From the NCBI GenBank assembly GCA_002365175.1, contig DEZK01000027.1:1-64000 (forward strand): a stretch of 64,000 bases of DNA, in the 5' to 3' direction. Of the stretch, positions 53,370 to 62,394 are shown piece after piece. Every line of letters starts with the position of its first letter. Position 1 is the stretch's first letter. Source of the DNA: Raskinella chloraquaticus (SeqCode). Its GTDB lineage: Bacteria > Pseudomonadota > Alphaproteobacteria > Rhizobiales > UBA4765. Below the pieces are notes generated by a model. It saw only the letters and a list, made by a program, of their open reading frames with translations. It searched no databases and was not told the origin of the DNA. A program made the translations under genes and the position numbers.

Positions 53370-56300
53370 TTAAACGCCCGGCTGGCGACGCAGATCAAGC
53401 GTCATCGGGAATTCCGGGTGGATATCGGCTGCCACCGGCTCATAAGGCCCCGGCGAATGGCCGAAGGGGATAAAACGCGCCAGCCTTCGGGCTTCCGCTT
53501 CGTTGTTATTGACCGGAAATGTCTCATAGCTGCGCCCGCCGGGATGAGCGACATGATAGACGCAGCCACCGAGCGCGCGCCCGCTCCATCGGTCAAACAC
53601 GTCAAATGTCAGGGGTGCATGTACCGGCACCTGCGGGTGCATGGCCTGCGCTGGCTGCCAGGCCTTGAAGCGTACACCGGCGACCGCCATTCCGCCGGTT
53701 CCGCTTGCCGTCAGCGGCACATGGCGCCGGTTGCATGACACGCTGTAGCGGGCTGGATCAGCGGTTGTCAGCTTGACCTGCAGGCGCTCGACGGAACTAT
53801 CCGTATAGCGCACCGTGCCGCCGATGGCGCCCGTTTCGCCGAGAACATGCCAGGGTTCCAGTGCCTGCCGCAATTCGAGCCTCACCCCCTCGATGTCGAT
53901 CTCCCCGCACAGGGGAAAGCGAAACTCCGCCTGCGCCTCGTACCATTCGGGGCGCAACTCGAAGCCATGGTGGCGAAGATCGGCCAGCACGTCGAGAAAA
54001 TCCTGCCAGATATAGTGCGGCAGCATGAATCTGTCGTGGAGAACCGTGCCCCAGCGGGTGAGCGTGCCGCCAACAGGCTGCGCCCAGAAGCGCGCGACAA
54101 GGGCGCGCAGAAGAACCTGTTGCGCCAGGCTCATGCGCGGGTCAGGCGGCATTTCGAAGCCGCGAAATTCAACGAGCCCGAGACGCCCGGTTGGTCCATC
54201 GGGCGAGAACAGCTTGTCGATGCAGATTTCGGCCCGGTGCGTATTCCCGGTCACGTCGACCAGCAGATTGCGCAGCAACCGGTCAAGCAGCCATGGTCTG
54301 GGCGCCACACCTTCGCCCGGCCGGGGAATTTGCGCGAGCGCAATCTCAAGTTCGTAGAGCCCGTCATGGCGCGCTTCATCGATACGCGGCGCCTGGCTGG
54401 TCGGGCCGATGAAGAGGCCCGAGAACAGATAGGAGAGGCTGGGATGGCGCTGCCAGTGCAGGATGAAGCTGCGCAACAGGTCGGGCCGGCGCAAAAACGG
54501 GCTGTCGCCGACTTTCGCCCCGCCCAGCACCACGTGATTGCCGCCGCCCGTCCCGGTGTGGCGGCCATCGATCATGAATTTGTCAGCACCCAGACGGCAT
54601 TGCCGGGCCTCTTCATAAACGGCTTGCGTGGTGGCGACGCATTCGCCCCAATTCGATGCCGGGTGGATATTGACCTCGATGACGCCGGGATCGGGAGCGA
54701 CCCTGACGACGTTGAGCCGCGGATCGGCAGGTGGCGCGTAACCCTCGATATGGACCGGCAGCCCGAGCGCGCGGGCTGCGGCCTCGGCGGCGCTCACCAG
54801 TTCGAGATAATCCTCTACCTGCTCGACCGGCGGCATGAAAATGCACAAGCGGCCATCGCGCGGCTCGACACAGATGGCGGTGCGCACCTTGCCATCGACC
54901 GCCTCGAAGGATTGTTCGATGCGCTCTTGTGTGGCGCTGGCTGCGGTGAAATGGGCCGCTGCCTGCTCGCGGGGTGCAGCCGCGCGCGGCGCAAATTCCG
55001 GCAGCGCACCGAACTCCTGCGATGGATCGGCGGGATAGACATACGGGTATTCGGCTGGTGGTACATAAGGCAACGCGCCCAACGGCAGACGATACCCTGC
55101 CGGGCTGTCGCCTGGCACCAGAAACAGATGCGCGCGCCGCAGTGACCAACGCTCCGAGCGCCAGCGGGGGCGCGCATCCCTGGCCTGCCAGCGCTGGATC
55201 GGCAGCACATAGCCGGTCGGTTTGGTCAGGCCATGGGCGAAGACGCGGGCCATGCGGTGGCGTTCTTCCGCATCCTCGAGTCTGGAGTTTTCCGGTGTGA
55301 CGTTTTCGGGAAGATTACTCTCCTTGAGGAGCCATTGGGCGGGATCCTCATAGGCAGGAACGATCGTGTCGTTGCTGACGCCTAACGCCTCAGCCATGGC
55401 GGTGAGGACTGCCTGGGCATCGCTCGGCGCGACGAGGGTCGGCGCGGCTTCGCGGGCGATCAAACCTTCATCGTGCCAGATCGGCTTGCCATCGCGCCGC
55501 CAGTAAAGCGAAAACGTCCAGCGCGGCAGGGTTTCGCCAGGATACCACTTGCCCTGACCATAATGCAGAAAGCCACCTGGTGCGAATTTCTCGCGCAGCC
55601 GCCTGATCAGCGTATCGGCAAGCGCCCGCTTGTGCGGGCCGACAGCGTCAGCGTTCCATTCCGCACTTTCAAAATCATCGATGGAGACGAAGGTCGGCTC
55701 GCCTCCCATCGTCAAGCGCACATCGCCATCGTCCAGCGCGGCGTCGACTTTTTGCCCCAGCGCATCAAGCGCTGCCCATGCCTCATCCGAAAACGGCTTG
55801 GTGATACGTGGATGCTCCGCCACCCGGCGCACCTGCATATCGAACGCGAATTCGACGTCAGCCGCGCTGGCGAGGCCGGCAATCGGCGCGGCGTTGCGAT
55901 AATGCGGCGTGGCCGCGAGCGGTATGTGGCTTTCGCCCGTCAGCAAACCGGAGGTGGGATCAAGGCCGATCCAACCGGCGCCGGGAAGATAGACCTCCAC
56001 CCAGGCATGGAGATCGGTGAAATCAACGCTTGTGCCGGGCGGGCCGTCAATGGCCACGAGATCAGGCTTCAGCTGGATGAGATAGCCGGACACAAACCGC
56101 GCAGCGAGGCCGAGATGGCGCATGACCTGCACCAGCAGCCAGCTTGAATCACGGCACGACGCCTGGCGGCGTGCCAGTGTTTCTTCGCCCGACTGGACAC
56201 CTGGCTCCATGCGGATGACGTACCCAATCTCACGGGCGATGCGGGCATTGAGGCCGACGATAAAATCGACGGTGCGCAGCCGCTCGCGCGGGATGGTGGC

Positions 56301-56693
56301 GAGAAAAGCGGAAAGGAGCGGCCCTGCCGCCTCGGCGCGGCGGTAAATATCAAGATCAGGGCCGATATCCTCCGGGTAGGCGAAGGGCCAGAATTCAGCG
56401 CTTTCCTCGACGAAGAAATCGAACGGGTTGTAGACCGTCATGTCGGCCACCAGATCGACTTCGATCTTCAATTCCCGGACTGGCTCGGGGAAGACGAAGC
56501 GCGCCATCCAATTGCCGTAAGGGTCCTGCTGATGGTTGACGAAGTGGTTGGCCGGTGTGACTTTCAGACTATGCGAGATCACTCGCGTGCGGCTGTGCGG
56601 GGCCGGGCGGAGCCGGATGAGCTGGGGACCAAGTGTGACCGGGCGATCATACCGGTAATGGGTGAGATGATAGATACTGGCCTTGATCGACAT
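53370..56693 (-). CDS. Transglutaminase-DUF2126 putative amidoligase
   Basis: The 1107-residue protein has an N-terminal transglutaminase N-domain, a core with Cys180 (RQASCRDSSW), His229 (LHAWVEV) and Asp245 (LDPTSG), and then a long DUF2126 domain (about 300-1100). DUF2126 is annotated as a putative amidoligase; visible segments are TMGGEPTFV, HYGQGKWYPGE, and HTGTGGGNHVVLGG. It starts the operon, with three bases to the ATP-grasp/alpha-E gene. The two ligase-type folds and two transglutaminases in one operon suggest a peptide or amide-bond modifying pathway. Confidence 0.88.
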   Translation of the reverse strand: MSIKASIYHLTHYRYDRPVTLGPQLIRLRPAPHSRTRVISHSLKVTPANHFVNHQQDPYGNWMARFVFPEPVRELKIEVDLVADMTVYNPFDFFVEESAEFWPFAYPEDIGPDLDIYRRAEAAGPLLSAFLATIPRERLRTVDFIVGLNARIAREIGYVIRMEPGVQSGEETLARRQASCRDSSWLLVQVMRHLGLAARFVSGYLIQLKPDLVAIDGPPGTSVDFTDLHAWVEVYLPGAGWIGLDPTSGLLTGESHIPLAATPHYRNAAPIAGLASAADVEFAFDMQVRRVAEHPRITKPFSDEAWAALDALGQKVDAALDDGDVRLTMGGEPTFVSIDDFESAEWNADAVGPHKRALADTLIRRLREKFAPGGFLHYGQGKWYPGETLPRWTFSLYWRRDGKPIWHDEGLIAREAAPTLVAPSDAQAVLTAMAEALGVSNDTIVPAYEDPAQWLLKESNLPENVTPENSRLEDAEERHRMARVFAHGLTKPTGYVLPIQRWQARDARPRWRSERWSLRRAHLFLVPGDSPAGYRLPLGALPYVPPAEYPYVYPADPSQEFGALPEFAPRAAAPREQAAAHFTAASATQERIEQSFEAVDGKVRTAICVEPRDGRLCIFMPPVEQVEDYLELVSAAEAAARALGLPVHIEGYAPPADPRLNVVRVAPDPGVIEVNIHPASNWGECVATTQAVYEEARQCRLGADKFMIDGRHTGTGGGNHVVLGGAKVGDSPFLRRPDLLRSFILHWQRHPSLSYLFSGLFIGPTSQAPRIDEARHDGLYELEIALAQIPRPGEGVAPRPWLLDRLLRNLLVDVTGNTHRAEICIDKLFSPDGPTGRLGLVEFRGFEMPPDPRMSLAQQVLLRALVARFWAQPVGGTLTRWGTVLHDRFMLPHYIWQDFLDVLADLRHHGFELRPEWYEAQAEFRFPLCGEIDIEGVRLELRQALEPWHVLGETGAIGGTVRYTDSSVERLQVKLTTADPARYSVSCNRRHVPLTASGTGGMAVAGVRFKAWQPAQAMHPQVPVHAPLTFDVFDRWSGRALGGCVYHVAHPGGRSYETFPVNNNEAEARRLARFIPFGHSPGPYEPVAADIHPEFPMTLDLRRQPGV

Positions 56694-56779
56694 GAAACCC
56701 CGATATTGACGCCCGCGGAATGGCTGGCAGTGTACATGTTTTATGGCGTTGCACTATGCTGATGCGGCGACGAACCGCT

Positions 56780-56986
56780 CTACGGTTTAGCGGCACCACC
56801 TTCCGTAATGCCAGCCAATGCTGCCTCAACCGCGTTTTGAAAACGTGACAGTTCGCCGGTGTCATGGGCCAGCAGCAGCGCCAGCCGGGTCAAAAACAGC
56901 GCCTCGGCGTCAGGCCCCGCGCGGTCAATCGCTGTCGCCAGAAGCTCGTAGGCCGCTTCCATCTCGTCAAACGGCATGGTGGTCAT
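56780..56986 (-). CDS. DUF2783 small protein
   Basis: The 68-residue protein matches the DUF2783 pattern, with FDEMEAAYELLATAID, ALFLTRLALLLAHDTGE and a final alanine-rich end. It overlaps the end of the upstream FAD hydroxylase gene by four bases (ATGA), implying translational coupling. DUF2783 genes often neighbour FAD aromatic hydroxylases; their role is unknown. Confidence 0.82.
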   Translation of the reverse strand: MTTMPFDEMEAAYELLATAIDRAGPDAEALFLTRLALLLAHDTGELSRFQNAVEAALAGITEGGAAKP

Positions 56987-58674
56987 GACAGCGCAACTCC
57001 AAGACAGCGGCCGGCGGTGGTCAGGATTTCATCGCTGCTGAGGTTGGCCCAGCGCCCGGCGACATGGAGATCAGGGCGCAGAAGATAGATCGCGCCATCA
57101 CACGCGGAGAAGCTTGCAGACAGAGCGCCATCAGCGTCGGCAATGGCGATTGCTGGCGCATCAGCGCCCGCGCCGCCAATGATGAGGGCCGTGAGCCGAC
57201 GGTCGAGTGCTGCGAGCGCGCCGATAAGCGCTGCTTCCTCGCTGCTGAGGCCCCTTTGTCGAAAGATCATGAGCGTCATCCCATCGCCCGCATGATCCAG
57301 CAGATGGGTCCCGTCAGCGAGGCGAGGATTGGGAGCGGCTGCACCGCACACAGGTCCGCCGGCGAAGGCGCGGTCTCGCCCCGGATAGGGCGTGAGCTCG
57401 CTTGCCCCATAGGTATAGGGCTGCATCTGCCGGGGATTGGCGAGGGCGCGCGGAAATTCGTGATCAAGGCTGAGCGACAGCGCAGCGTCGCGCGCCAGCC
57501 GCCAGCCGCGTGTTGGCGGTGTCATGAAGCGTGTGCTTTTGGTGGCGTTGGCAAAAACGTCGAGCGTCGCCCCGCGCCGCTCCGGCGAATAGCTGTCGAG
57601 CAATCCTTCATCAGCCTCGCCGCGCGCCACCAACGCCAGCTTCCACCCGAGATTATGCGCGTCCGCCAGGCCATTATTGAGCCCGCGCACGCCGAAGATC
57701 GGCACGATATGGGCGCTGTCGCCAATGAAGAACACGCGCCCTTGGCGATAGTCATCAAGCAGCAGCGTGTTGGCTGAATAGATGCTCCACCATTCAAGCG
57801 CCCACGGGCCGGTATGGCCGATCTCCTCAAGGATCGCCGCCACGCGGGTGCGGATGTTCTCCTCGCTGATCGCCTCCTCGGCACGTTCGTTGTCACGCAA
57901 TTGGTAGTCGACACGCCAGATATTGTCGGGCTGGCGGTGGATCAGTACGGTCCCGCCGGGATTGCTTTCAGGCTCGAACAGCGCCCGCCGTTCAGTCGGG
58001 AAATCATGGTCCATCTGCACGTCGGCAATGACGTAGCGGCCTTCATAATTCTCGCCCTTGAGGCGCAGGCCGAGCTGGGAGCGCAGCGTTGAACGCGCGC
58101 CGTCAGCGGCCAGCACATAGTCAGCGTCGAGCTGATAGGCACCCTCGGGGGAGGCAATCTCGAGGCGCACGCCGCCAGATTCGCTTGCAATGCCAGTGCA
58201 TTCGCTCAGCCAGCGCATATCGATGAGCGGGGAGGCGGTGATGGCGTCATGGAGAAATTTTTCGACATATTGCTGCTGGAGATTATACATCGGCAGATAT
58301 TTTTCGTGCGCCGGATGCGGCATGTCGAGGCGGAAGAATTGCCGCCCCTTGTAATAGCTGCGTCCGAATCGCCAGCCGAGCGCCTTGTCGATGAAGGGTT
58401 TCACCACGCCGAGACGCTCGAAAATATGCATGCTCGCCCGCGCGATACAGGTGGCGCGTGAGCCGTCGTTGAACGTCTCCTTATTGTCCAGGAGAACCGA
58501 GGCGACGCCGTAGCGCGCCAGTGTCAGCGCCGCCGTCATGCCGATCGGCCCCGCGCCGACGATCACCACCTGACGGCGCCGGGCAATGCCGTCGATTTCC
58601 GGTGCGCGTTTTGCTGCGAAGAGCGGATAATCGAAATAAAGCGAGTCGTAGGTTGAACGCCCGGCCGGCCGCAT
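56983..58674 (-). CDS. FAD-dependent aromatic hydroxylase-like monooxygenase
   Basis: The 563-residue flavoprotein of the PheA/MhpA group has the FAD motif VIVGAGPIGM (GxGxxG at residues 40-45), the AADGARSTLR motif, and GRVFFIGDSAHIVPIFGVRG with the second FAD contact. The last about 150 residues form the thioredoxin-like C-terminal domain. It probably hydroxylates an aromatic acid using NAD(P)H, but the substrate is unknown and no ring-cleavage dioxygenase is adjacent. It is followed by DUF2783 with a four-base overlap. Confidence 0.87.
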   Translation of the reverse strand: MRPAGRSTYDSLYFDYPLFAAKRAPEIDGIARRRQVVIVGAGPIGMTAALTLARYGVASVLLDNKETFNDGSRATCIARASMHIFERLGVVKPFIDKALGWRFGRSYYKGRQFFRLDMPHPAHEKYLPMYNLQQQYVEKFLHDAITASPLIDMRWLSECTGIASESGGVRLEIASPEGAYQLDADYVLAADGARSTLRSQLGLRLKGENYEGRYVIADVQMDHDFPTERRALFEPESNPGGTVLIHRQPDNIWRVDYQLRDNERAEEAISEENIRTRVAAILEEIGHTGPWALEWWSIYSANTLLLDDYRQGRVFFIGDSAHIVPIFGVRGLNNGLADAHNLGWKLALVARGEADEGLLDSYSPERRGATLDVFANATKSTRFMTPPTRGWRLARDAALSLSLDHEFPRALANPRQMQPYTYGASELTPYPGRDRAFAGGPVCGAAAPNPRLADGTHLLDHAGDGMTLMIFRQRGLSSEEAALIGALAALDRRLTALIIGGAGADAPAIAIADADGALSASFSACDGAIYLLRPDLHVAGRWANLSSDEILTTAGRCLGVALS

Positions 58675-58787
58675 GCTCTCTCCCTGACGCTGTGAAGGCC
58701 CGGGGGAAGGTTACGACTGGCGATGCGGCATGTGCAACTGCGTTGGTAGCGAGGATACCAGCCAATGCCCTGTCATGGTTTGGAAAA

Positions 58788-58863
58788 TGGTGCCGCTTAG
58801 GTGACTCGAACACCTGACCCCATCATTACGAATGATGTGCTCTACCAACTGAGCTAAAGCGGC
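58788..58863 (-). tRNA. tRNA-Thr(CGT)
   Basis: The minus-strand 76-mer has acceptor GCCGCTT/AAGCGGC, D-arm GCTC-AGTTGGTA-GAGC, anticodon arm CATCA-TTCGTAA-TGATG (anticodon CGT) and T-arm AGGTG-TTCGAGT-CACCT. CCA is encoded (plus-strand TGG at 58788-58790). It reads ACG threonine codons. Confidence 0.97.
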
Positions 58864-58945
58864 ATCGCGGAGCAAGGCCCCGCCGCGCGGTTCTCATAGG
58901 CGCAGCCGTGGTTTTTGGCAAGAAGGCTTCGCCGCGATCGCCTCC

Positions 58946-60463
58946 CTAATAGGTCGGCCGGCTGCGCTGCGAGCCAGCCTTGTCAGTCGCATCAGGCGGG
59001 CCGGGGTCATCGGGGATAAAGGTTGGCTTTGGTACCGGCTGCGGCGCAGCGGCGGCGGGTGTGAGCCCGGCCGGGGACACAAAGGCCTGTGGTTTCGGAT
59101 CGGGGGGGCGCATCACGGGAGGCGGCAAAGCTTCCGGTGGCGCTGCGGGCACGTGAGGCAGGACAATCACCGGCTGGTCTGTCTCGGCCGACATCGCCGG
59201 CGCCTGCCACACAAAGGCATCGAGATCGCCCGAGACAGGCGACACCGGCAGCCAGCGGTCGGAGACGATACCATCCGCCGTCCATGCCGGATCAGCCGGC
59301 GCAATGGCTGCCCGCTGCAGCCATTCACGCCCTTCGCCCTCCTTGCCCTCGGCCTCGGCCAGGCGGGCAAAGAACAGACAATGGCGCCGCGTCGGCTGGC
59401 CGGGGATTGACTGCAGGGCGACGAGCGCTGCGGCAAAATCGCGGGCCTCCATATGAGCGGTTGCCATGGCGAAAATGCTTTCGCGGTCGTCGGGCGCCAG
59501 CTTCAGCAGGGTTCTGGCGCGTTTGACGCGATCCTGCGCCGAATCACCGATTCGCGCATGGGCATAGGCGTCCGCCAGTTCCGGGTGCGGACCAAGGCGC
59601 CAGGCGGTTTCGATGATCCTTGAGGCGCGGGCGACTTCACCGGCCTCCGCCAGAAGATCAGCCGCCAGGACGGCAGCCGGCACCAGATCAGGCGCGGCGT
59701 GATGCGCCTCGAGGGCAAGGGCGCGCGCCTGGGTGCGGTCGTGGGCGGCCATGTCGATTGCCTTGCCCGTCAGGACGACGGCTTTCAGACGCCTCGCCTT
59801 GTCGCGGCTCAAGATGCGCTGATCTGCCTGCCGGCTGAGCGTTGCCATCGCCCCGTCCCAATCATGGCTGCCCGCCTGATAGGCAAGGGTGGCGTGGGCT
59901 GCCCATGGCAAATGCGATTTGTGGGCCAGCGCTTTTTCGGCATGGTTGCGGGCCCGCACATGGTCACCCTCGCGCCGTGCCTCGACGTAAAGTCCACGCA
60001 GGCCGAGTGCCATCGTCTCGTTGCTGTCAAGCATGGCGCGGAAGCTTGCCTTGGCCGCCTCGCGATCACCCGCGAGCTGGGCGGCCTGGGAGCGCAGGAG
60101 AAGCGCCAGCGGCTTCACGCCAACGAGGCGGTCGGCCTCGCGTGCCGCTTTCTGCGCGGCTGCCGCATCGCCCGCTCCCACCGCTACAAGACCGCGGGAG
60201 AGCGCCGCCAGGCCCTTATCCTGGACGCGCGTGTGCAGGCGTTGGCGCAAATGCCGCGGCGAGCGCAAAAAGAGCATGAGCAGGCGCCAGACCAACGCTG
60301 TGATGGCGATAACGCTCACGAGCGCCACGACCGCGACGGCTGTCGAGGTCTCGATGAGATAGCCAAACCAGGTCACAGCAATGACACCGGGATGATCAAC
60401 CAGCCAGGCGACAGCGAAGGCGAGCCCGCAGAGGCAAGCGGCAGCAATGATGAGCCTCACCAT
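58946..60463 (-). CDS. hemY: HemY-like heme biosynthesis protein (TPR, membrane)
   Basis: The 505-residue protein has two N-terminal membrane helices (about residues 3-22 and 38-65) and then HemY_N/TPR repeats (about 70-400), for example HLPWAAHATLAYQAG and APDLVPAAVLAADLLAEAG. A proline-rich C-terminus ends in RSRPTY. E. coli HemY sits in the hemCDXY operon, but its enzyme role is unclear and it is not protoporphyrinogen oxidase. It follows the mitofilin gene by six bases. Confidence 0.88.
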   Translation of the reverse strand: MVRLIIAAACLCGLAFAVAWLVDHPGVIAVTWFGYLIETSTAVAVVALVSVIAITALVWRLLMLFLRSPRHLRQRLHTRVQDKGLAALSRGLVAVGAGDAAAAQKAAREADRLVGVKPLALLLRSQAAQLAGDREAAKASFRAMLDSNETMALGLRGLYVEARREGDHVRARNHAEKALAHKSHLPWAAHATLAYQAGSHDWDGAMATLSRQADQRILSRDKARRLKAVVLTGKAIDMAAHDRTQARALALEAHHAAPDLVPAAVLAADLLAEAGEVARASRIIETAWRLGPHPELADAYAHARIGDSAQDRVKRARTLLKLAPDDRESIFAMATAHMEARDFAAALVALQSIPGQPTRRHCLFFARLAEAEGKEGEGREWLQRAAIAPADPAWTADGIVSDRWLPVSPVSGDLDAFVWQAPAMSAETDQPVIVLPHVPAAPPEALPPPVMRPPDPKPQAFVSPAGLTPAAAAPQPVPKPTFIPDDPGPPDATDKAGSQRSRPTY

Positions 60464-60469
60464 GATCGA

Positions 60470-61642
60470 TCACCCCCGTCTCGGCAGGGATTTGACCAGA
60501 TCGGCAATCGCCCTGGCAAGCAGCGTATCGGCCATCACCCGCTGGCGCAGCCCCTCCGCGAGCGGTCCCGCTGCGGCCTGCATGGGTGCGGGCAGAGCTG
60601 ACATTTCCTCGGCGGCGCCAGCGACGTCGCCACGCTGCAGCCGCACCTCGAGGCGCGCCAGGCGCTGGCCGGGGTCAACACCCGCCACGTCGCCCACCGG
60701 GCGCACACGCACCAGTTTGGCGAAAGATTGCTGGAGCTGGTCGACCACGCCATCAGGTTTGCGCTGAAGGCTGTCGAGCATCAGCGTCACGCGCTCGCTG
60801 AGCAGATCGGCGAGCTGGCGCGGCGTTGGCACGCCGCTGGCCGCGGCTGGTGACAGCTTGTCAACGACCTCAGCTGAAAGGCCCAGTCCGCGCGCCGCCT
60901 CAAGCTCACTCACATAGGTCTGCCCGCGATCCACCGCCGCCTTGAGGAGGTCAGTCGCAACCAAAAGCAGGGCCGCCGGCTCCCCGCCACCATTTGTGGA
61001 TCTAGCAGTGAGATCACGGCGCAGCGTCGCGATTTCGGCTGCAAGCTGGCTGTTGTCGGCTGCGGCAATTTTCTGTTCCAGCCCGGCCAGGCTGTGGCGC
61101 AGGCTCGCAAGATCGTTAAGGCTCGCATTGGCCGTTGCCGGCGCGCCGGCAAGGCGCGCTTCGATGGCGCTGACATTCTGCCTGAGAGCCGCCAGATCGT
61201 CGGCGAGTCTGGTTGTTCCGCTGCCATCTGGCGCAGGCGCTGGCCGCGCCTCGACGGCGCGAAGCCGCTTTTCGAGGGTTGTCACGGCTGCGGCTACTTC
61301 ATCGCTAGCGGTATTTGACGTGCCGTTCACCAGCAGCCACAGACCGGCCATCCCGACAATCATTGCCGCCAATGCGCCCGCAACCGCACCGGCGATGACG
61401 GGCCTGACCAGGGAGAGAGAGGCCGCAGCCATGCCAGTCCCCACCGTTGCATCGCCTGTCGCTGGTGATGCATCGGTCGACGGGTTGTCTCCTGTGCTCA
61501 CCTCAAGCGCTGGCTGCGGTGCGGGATGATCTGCAGGCTTCGGGTCGGATATGGCCGTGGCCTCGCCGTCGATCACCGGCGCCGCGCGCGTGCGGGATGA
61601 CCGTCCTGTGGCCTTTGGGGGCTTGTTGTGCTCATCGCTCAT
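60470..61642 (-). CDS. Mitofilin (Mic60)-family membrane protein
   Basis: The 390-residue protein has a disordered N-terminus (about 1-70), one membrane helix (about 85-110), a coiled-coil region (about 120-215) and a C-terminal mitofilin-signature domain (LEVRLQRGDVAGAAEEM, LPAPMQAAAGPLAEGLRQRV partial). Alphaproteobacterial Mic60 homologues bend intracytoplasmic membranes and are commonly encoded next to heme genes. It overlaps hemD by four bases (ATGA). Confidence 0.87.
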   Translation of the reverse strand: MSDEHNKPPKATGRSSRTRAAPVIDGEATAISDPKPADHPAPQPALEVSTGDNPSTDASPATGDATVGTGMAAASLSLVRPVIAGAVAGALAAMIVGMAGLWLLVNGTSNTASDEVAAAVTTLEKRLRAVEARPAPAPDGSGTTRLADDLAALRQNVSAIEARLAGAPATANASLNDLASLRHSLAGLEQKIAAADNSQLAAEIATLRRDLTARSTNGGGEPAALLLVATDLLKAAVDRGQTYVSELEAARGLGLSAEVVDKLSPAAASGVPTPRQLADLLSERVTLMLDSLQRKPDGVVDQLQQSFAKLVRVRPVGDVAGVDPGQRLARLEVRLQRGDVAGAAEEMSALPAPMQAAAGPLAEGLRQRVMADTLLARAIADLVKSLPRRG

Positions 61643-62394
61643 CGCTTTTCCCCTTTTGTCTCGCCATTGGACGACAGGTGTGCCTGTGGCAACAGCGCCA
61701 GCAAGGCGGCTTCACTGGCGTGTGGCGCGATGCGCAAGCCGCCGAACATGTCTAGCGGCAGTTTCGTTGAAATGTGTGACGAAAGACAATAGGCGATCAT
61801 GGGGCGACACAAGCTCTTTTGATCTTCCTGTTCGATCAGCCGGACAAAGATTTCGGCGGTCCGCGTCGAATAAAAGAGCACGCCGTCGATTTTTTCATTG
61901 TTCAGCGCCTGCCGCATAGCTGGTGCCATGATCGTCCGGGCCACTGCCTCGTAGACGATCTGCTCCTCGATCCGCAGCCCTTCCCGGCGCAGGATGCCGG
62001 CCAGATCCTGCGTGATATCAGCGCCGCGCAGGTAAAGAAGGCGTTTGCCGCGATAATCGCCGGCGATTGCCGCTATCAGCCCGGCGACGTCGTTTGCAAT
62101 CTCTACGGGCTTTGGCAGACCAAGCTCCAATGCGCGCCGGGCCGATCGTTCACCAACCACCAGCAGGGGCGTGAGGCGGTAGCGCGCAAGAGTTTCGCTC
62201 TGTGCCAGCACCTCGAGGGCGTTGCGGCTGGTCAGGATGATCGCGTCGAAGGTGTCGGCGGGCAGATCGCCGACGGGCCGCGCCACGATATCGAGCATCG
62301 GCGCTGGTAGCGCTTCATGGCCAAGCGCCTGCAGCTTCTCGGCGGTCTCCGCAGCCATAGCCATCGGCCGGGTGAGGAGAAAGCGCATGCTCAC
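61639..62394 (-). CDS. hemD: Uroporphyrinogen-III synthase
   Basis: The 251-residue enzyme cyclises hydroxymethylbilane to uroporphyrinogen III. Sequence conservation in this family is low; visible features are LLTRP, AIILTSRNALEVL, LVVGERSARRAL, LLYLRGADITQDL and GVLFYSTRTAEIFV. The start is GTG at 62394, overlapping the hemC stop as GTGA; ATG at 62388 is the alternative. Position between hemC and the mitofilin gene strengthens the call. Confidence 0.9.
   Translation of the reverse strand: MSMRFLLTRPMAMAAETAEKLQALGHEALPAPMLDIVARPVGDLPADTFDAIILTSRNALEVLAQSETLARYRLTPLLVVGERSARRALELGLPKPVEIANDVAGLIAAIAGDYRGKRLLYLRGADITQDLAGILRREGLRIEEQIVYEAVARTIMAPAMRQALNNEKIDGVLFYSTRTAEIFVRLIEQEDQKSLCRPMIAYCLSSHISTKLPLDMFGGLRIAPHASEAALLALLPQAHLSSNGETKGEKR

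Noticed and set aside
53847..55145. Long plus-strand open frame (432 codons) opposite the transglutaminase-DUF2126 gene
   Set aside because: It lies wholly antisense to a gene with recognisable catalytic motifs, and its translation shows no family; GC-rich antisense frames of this length are common.
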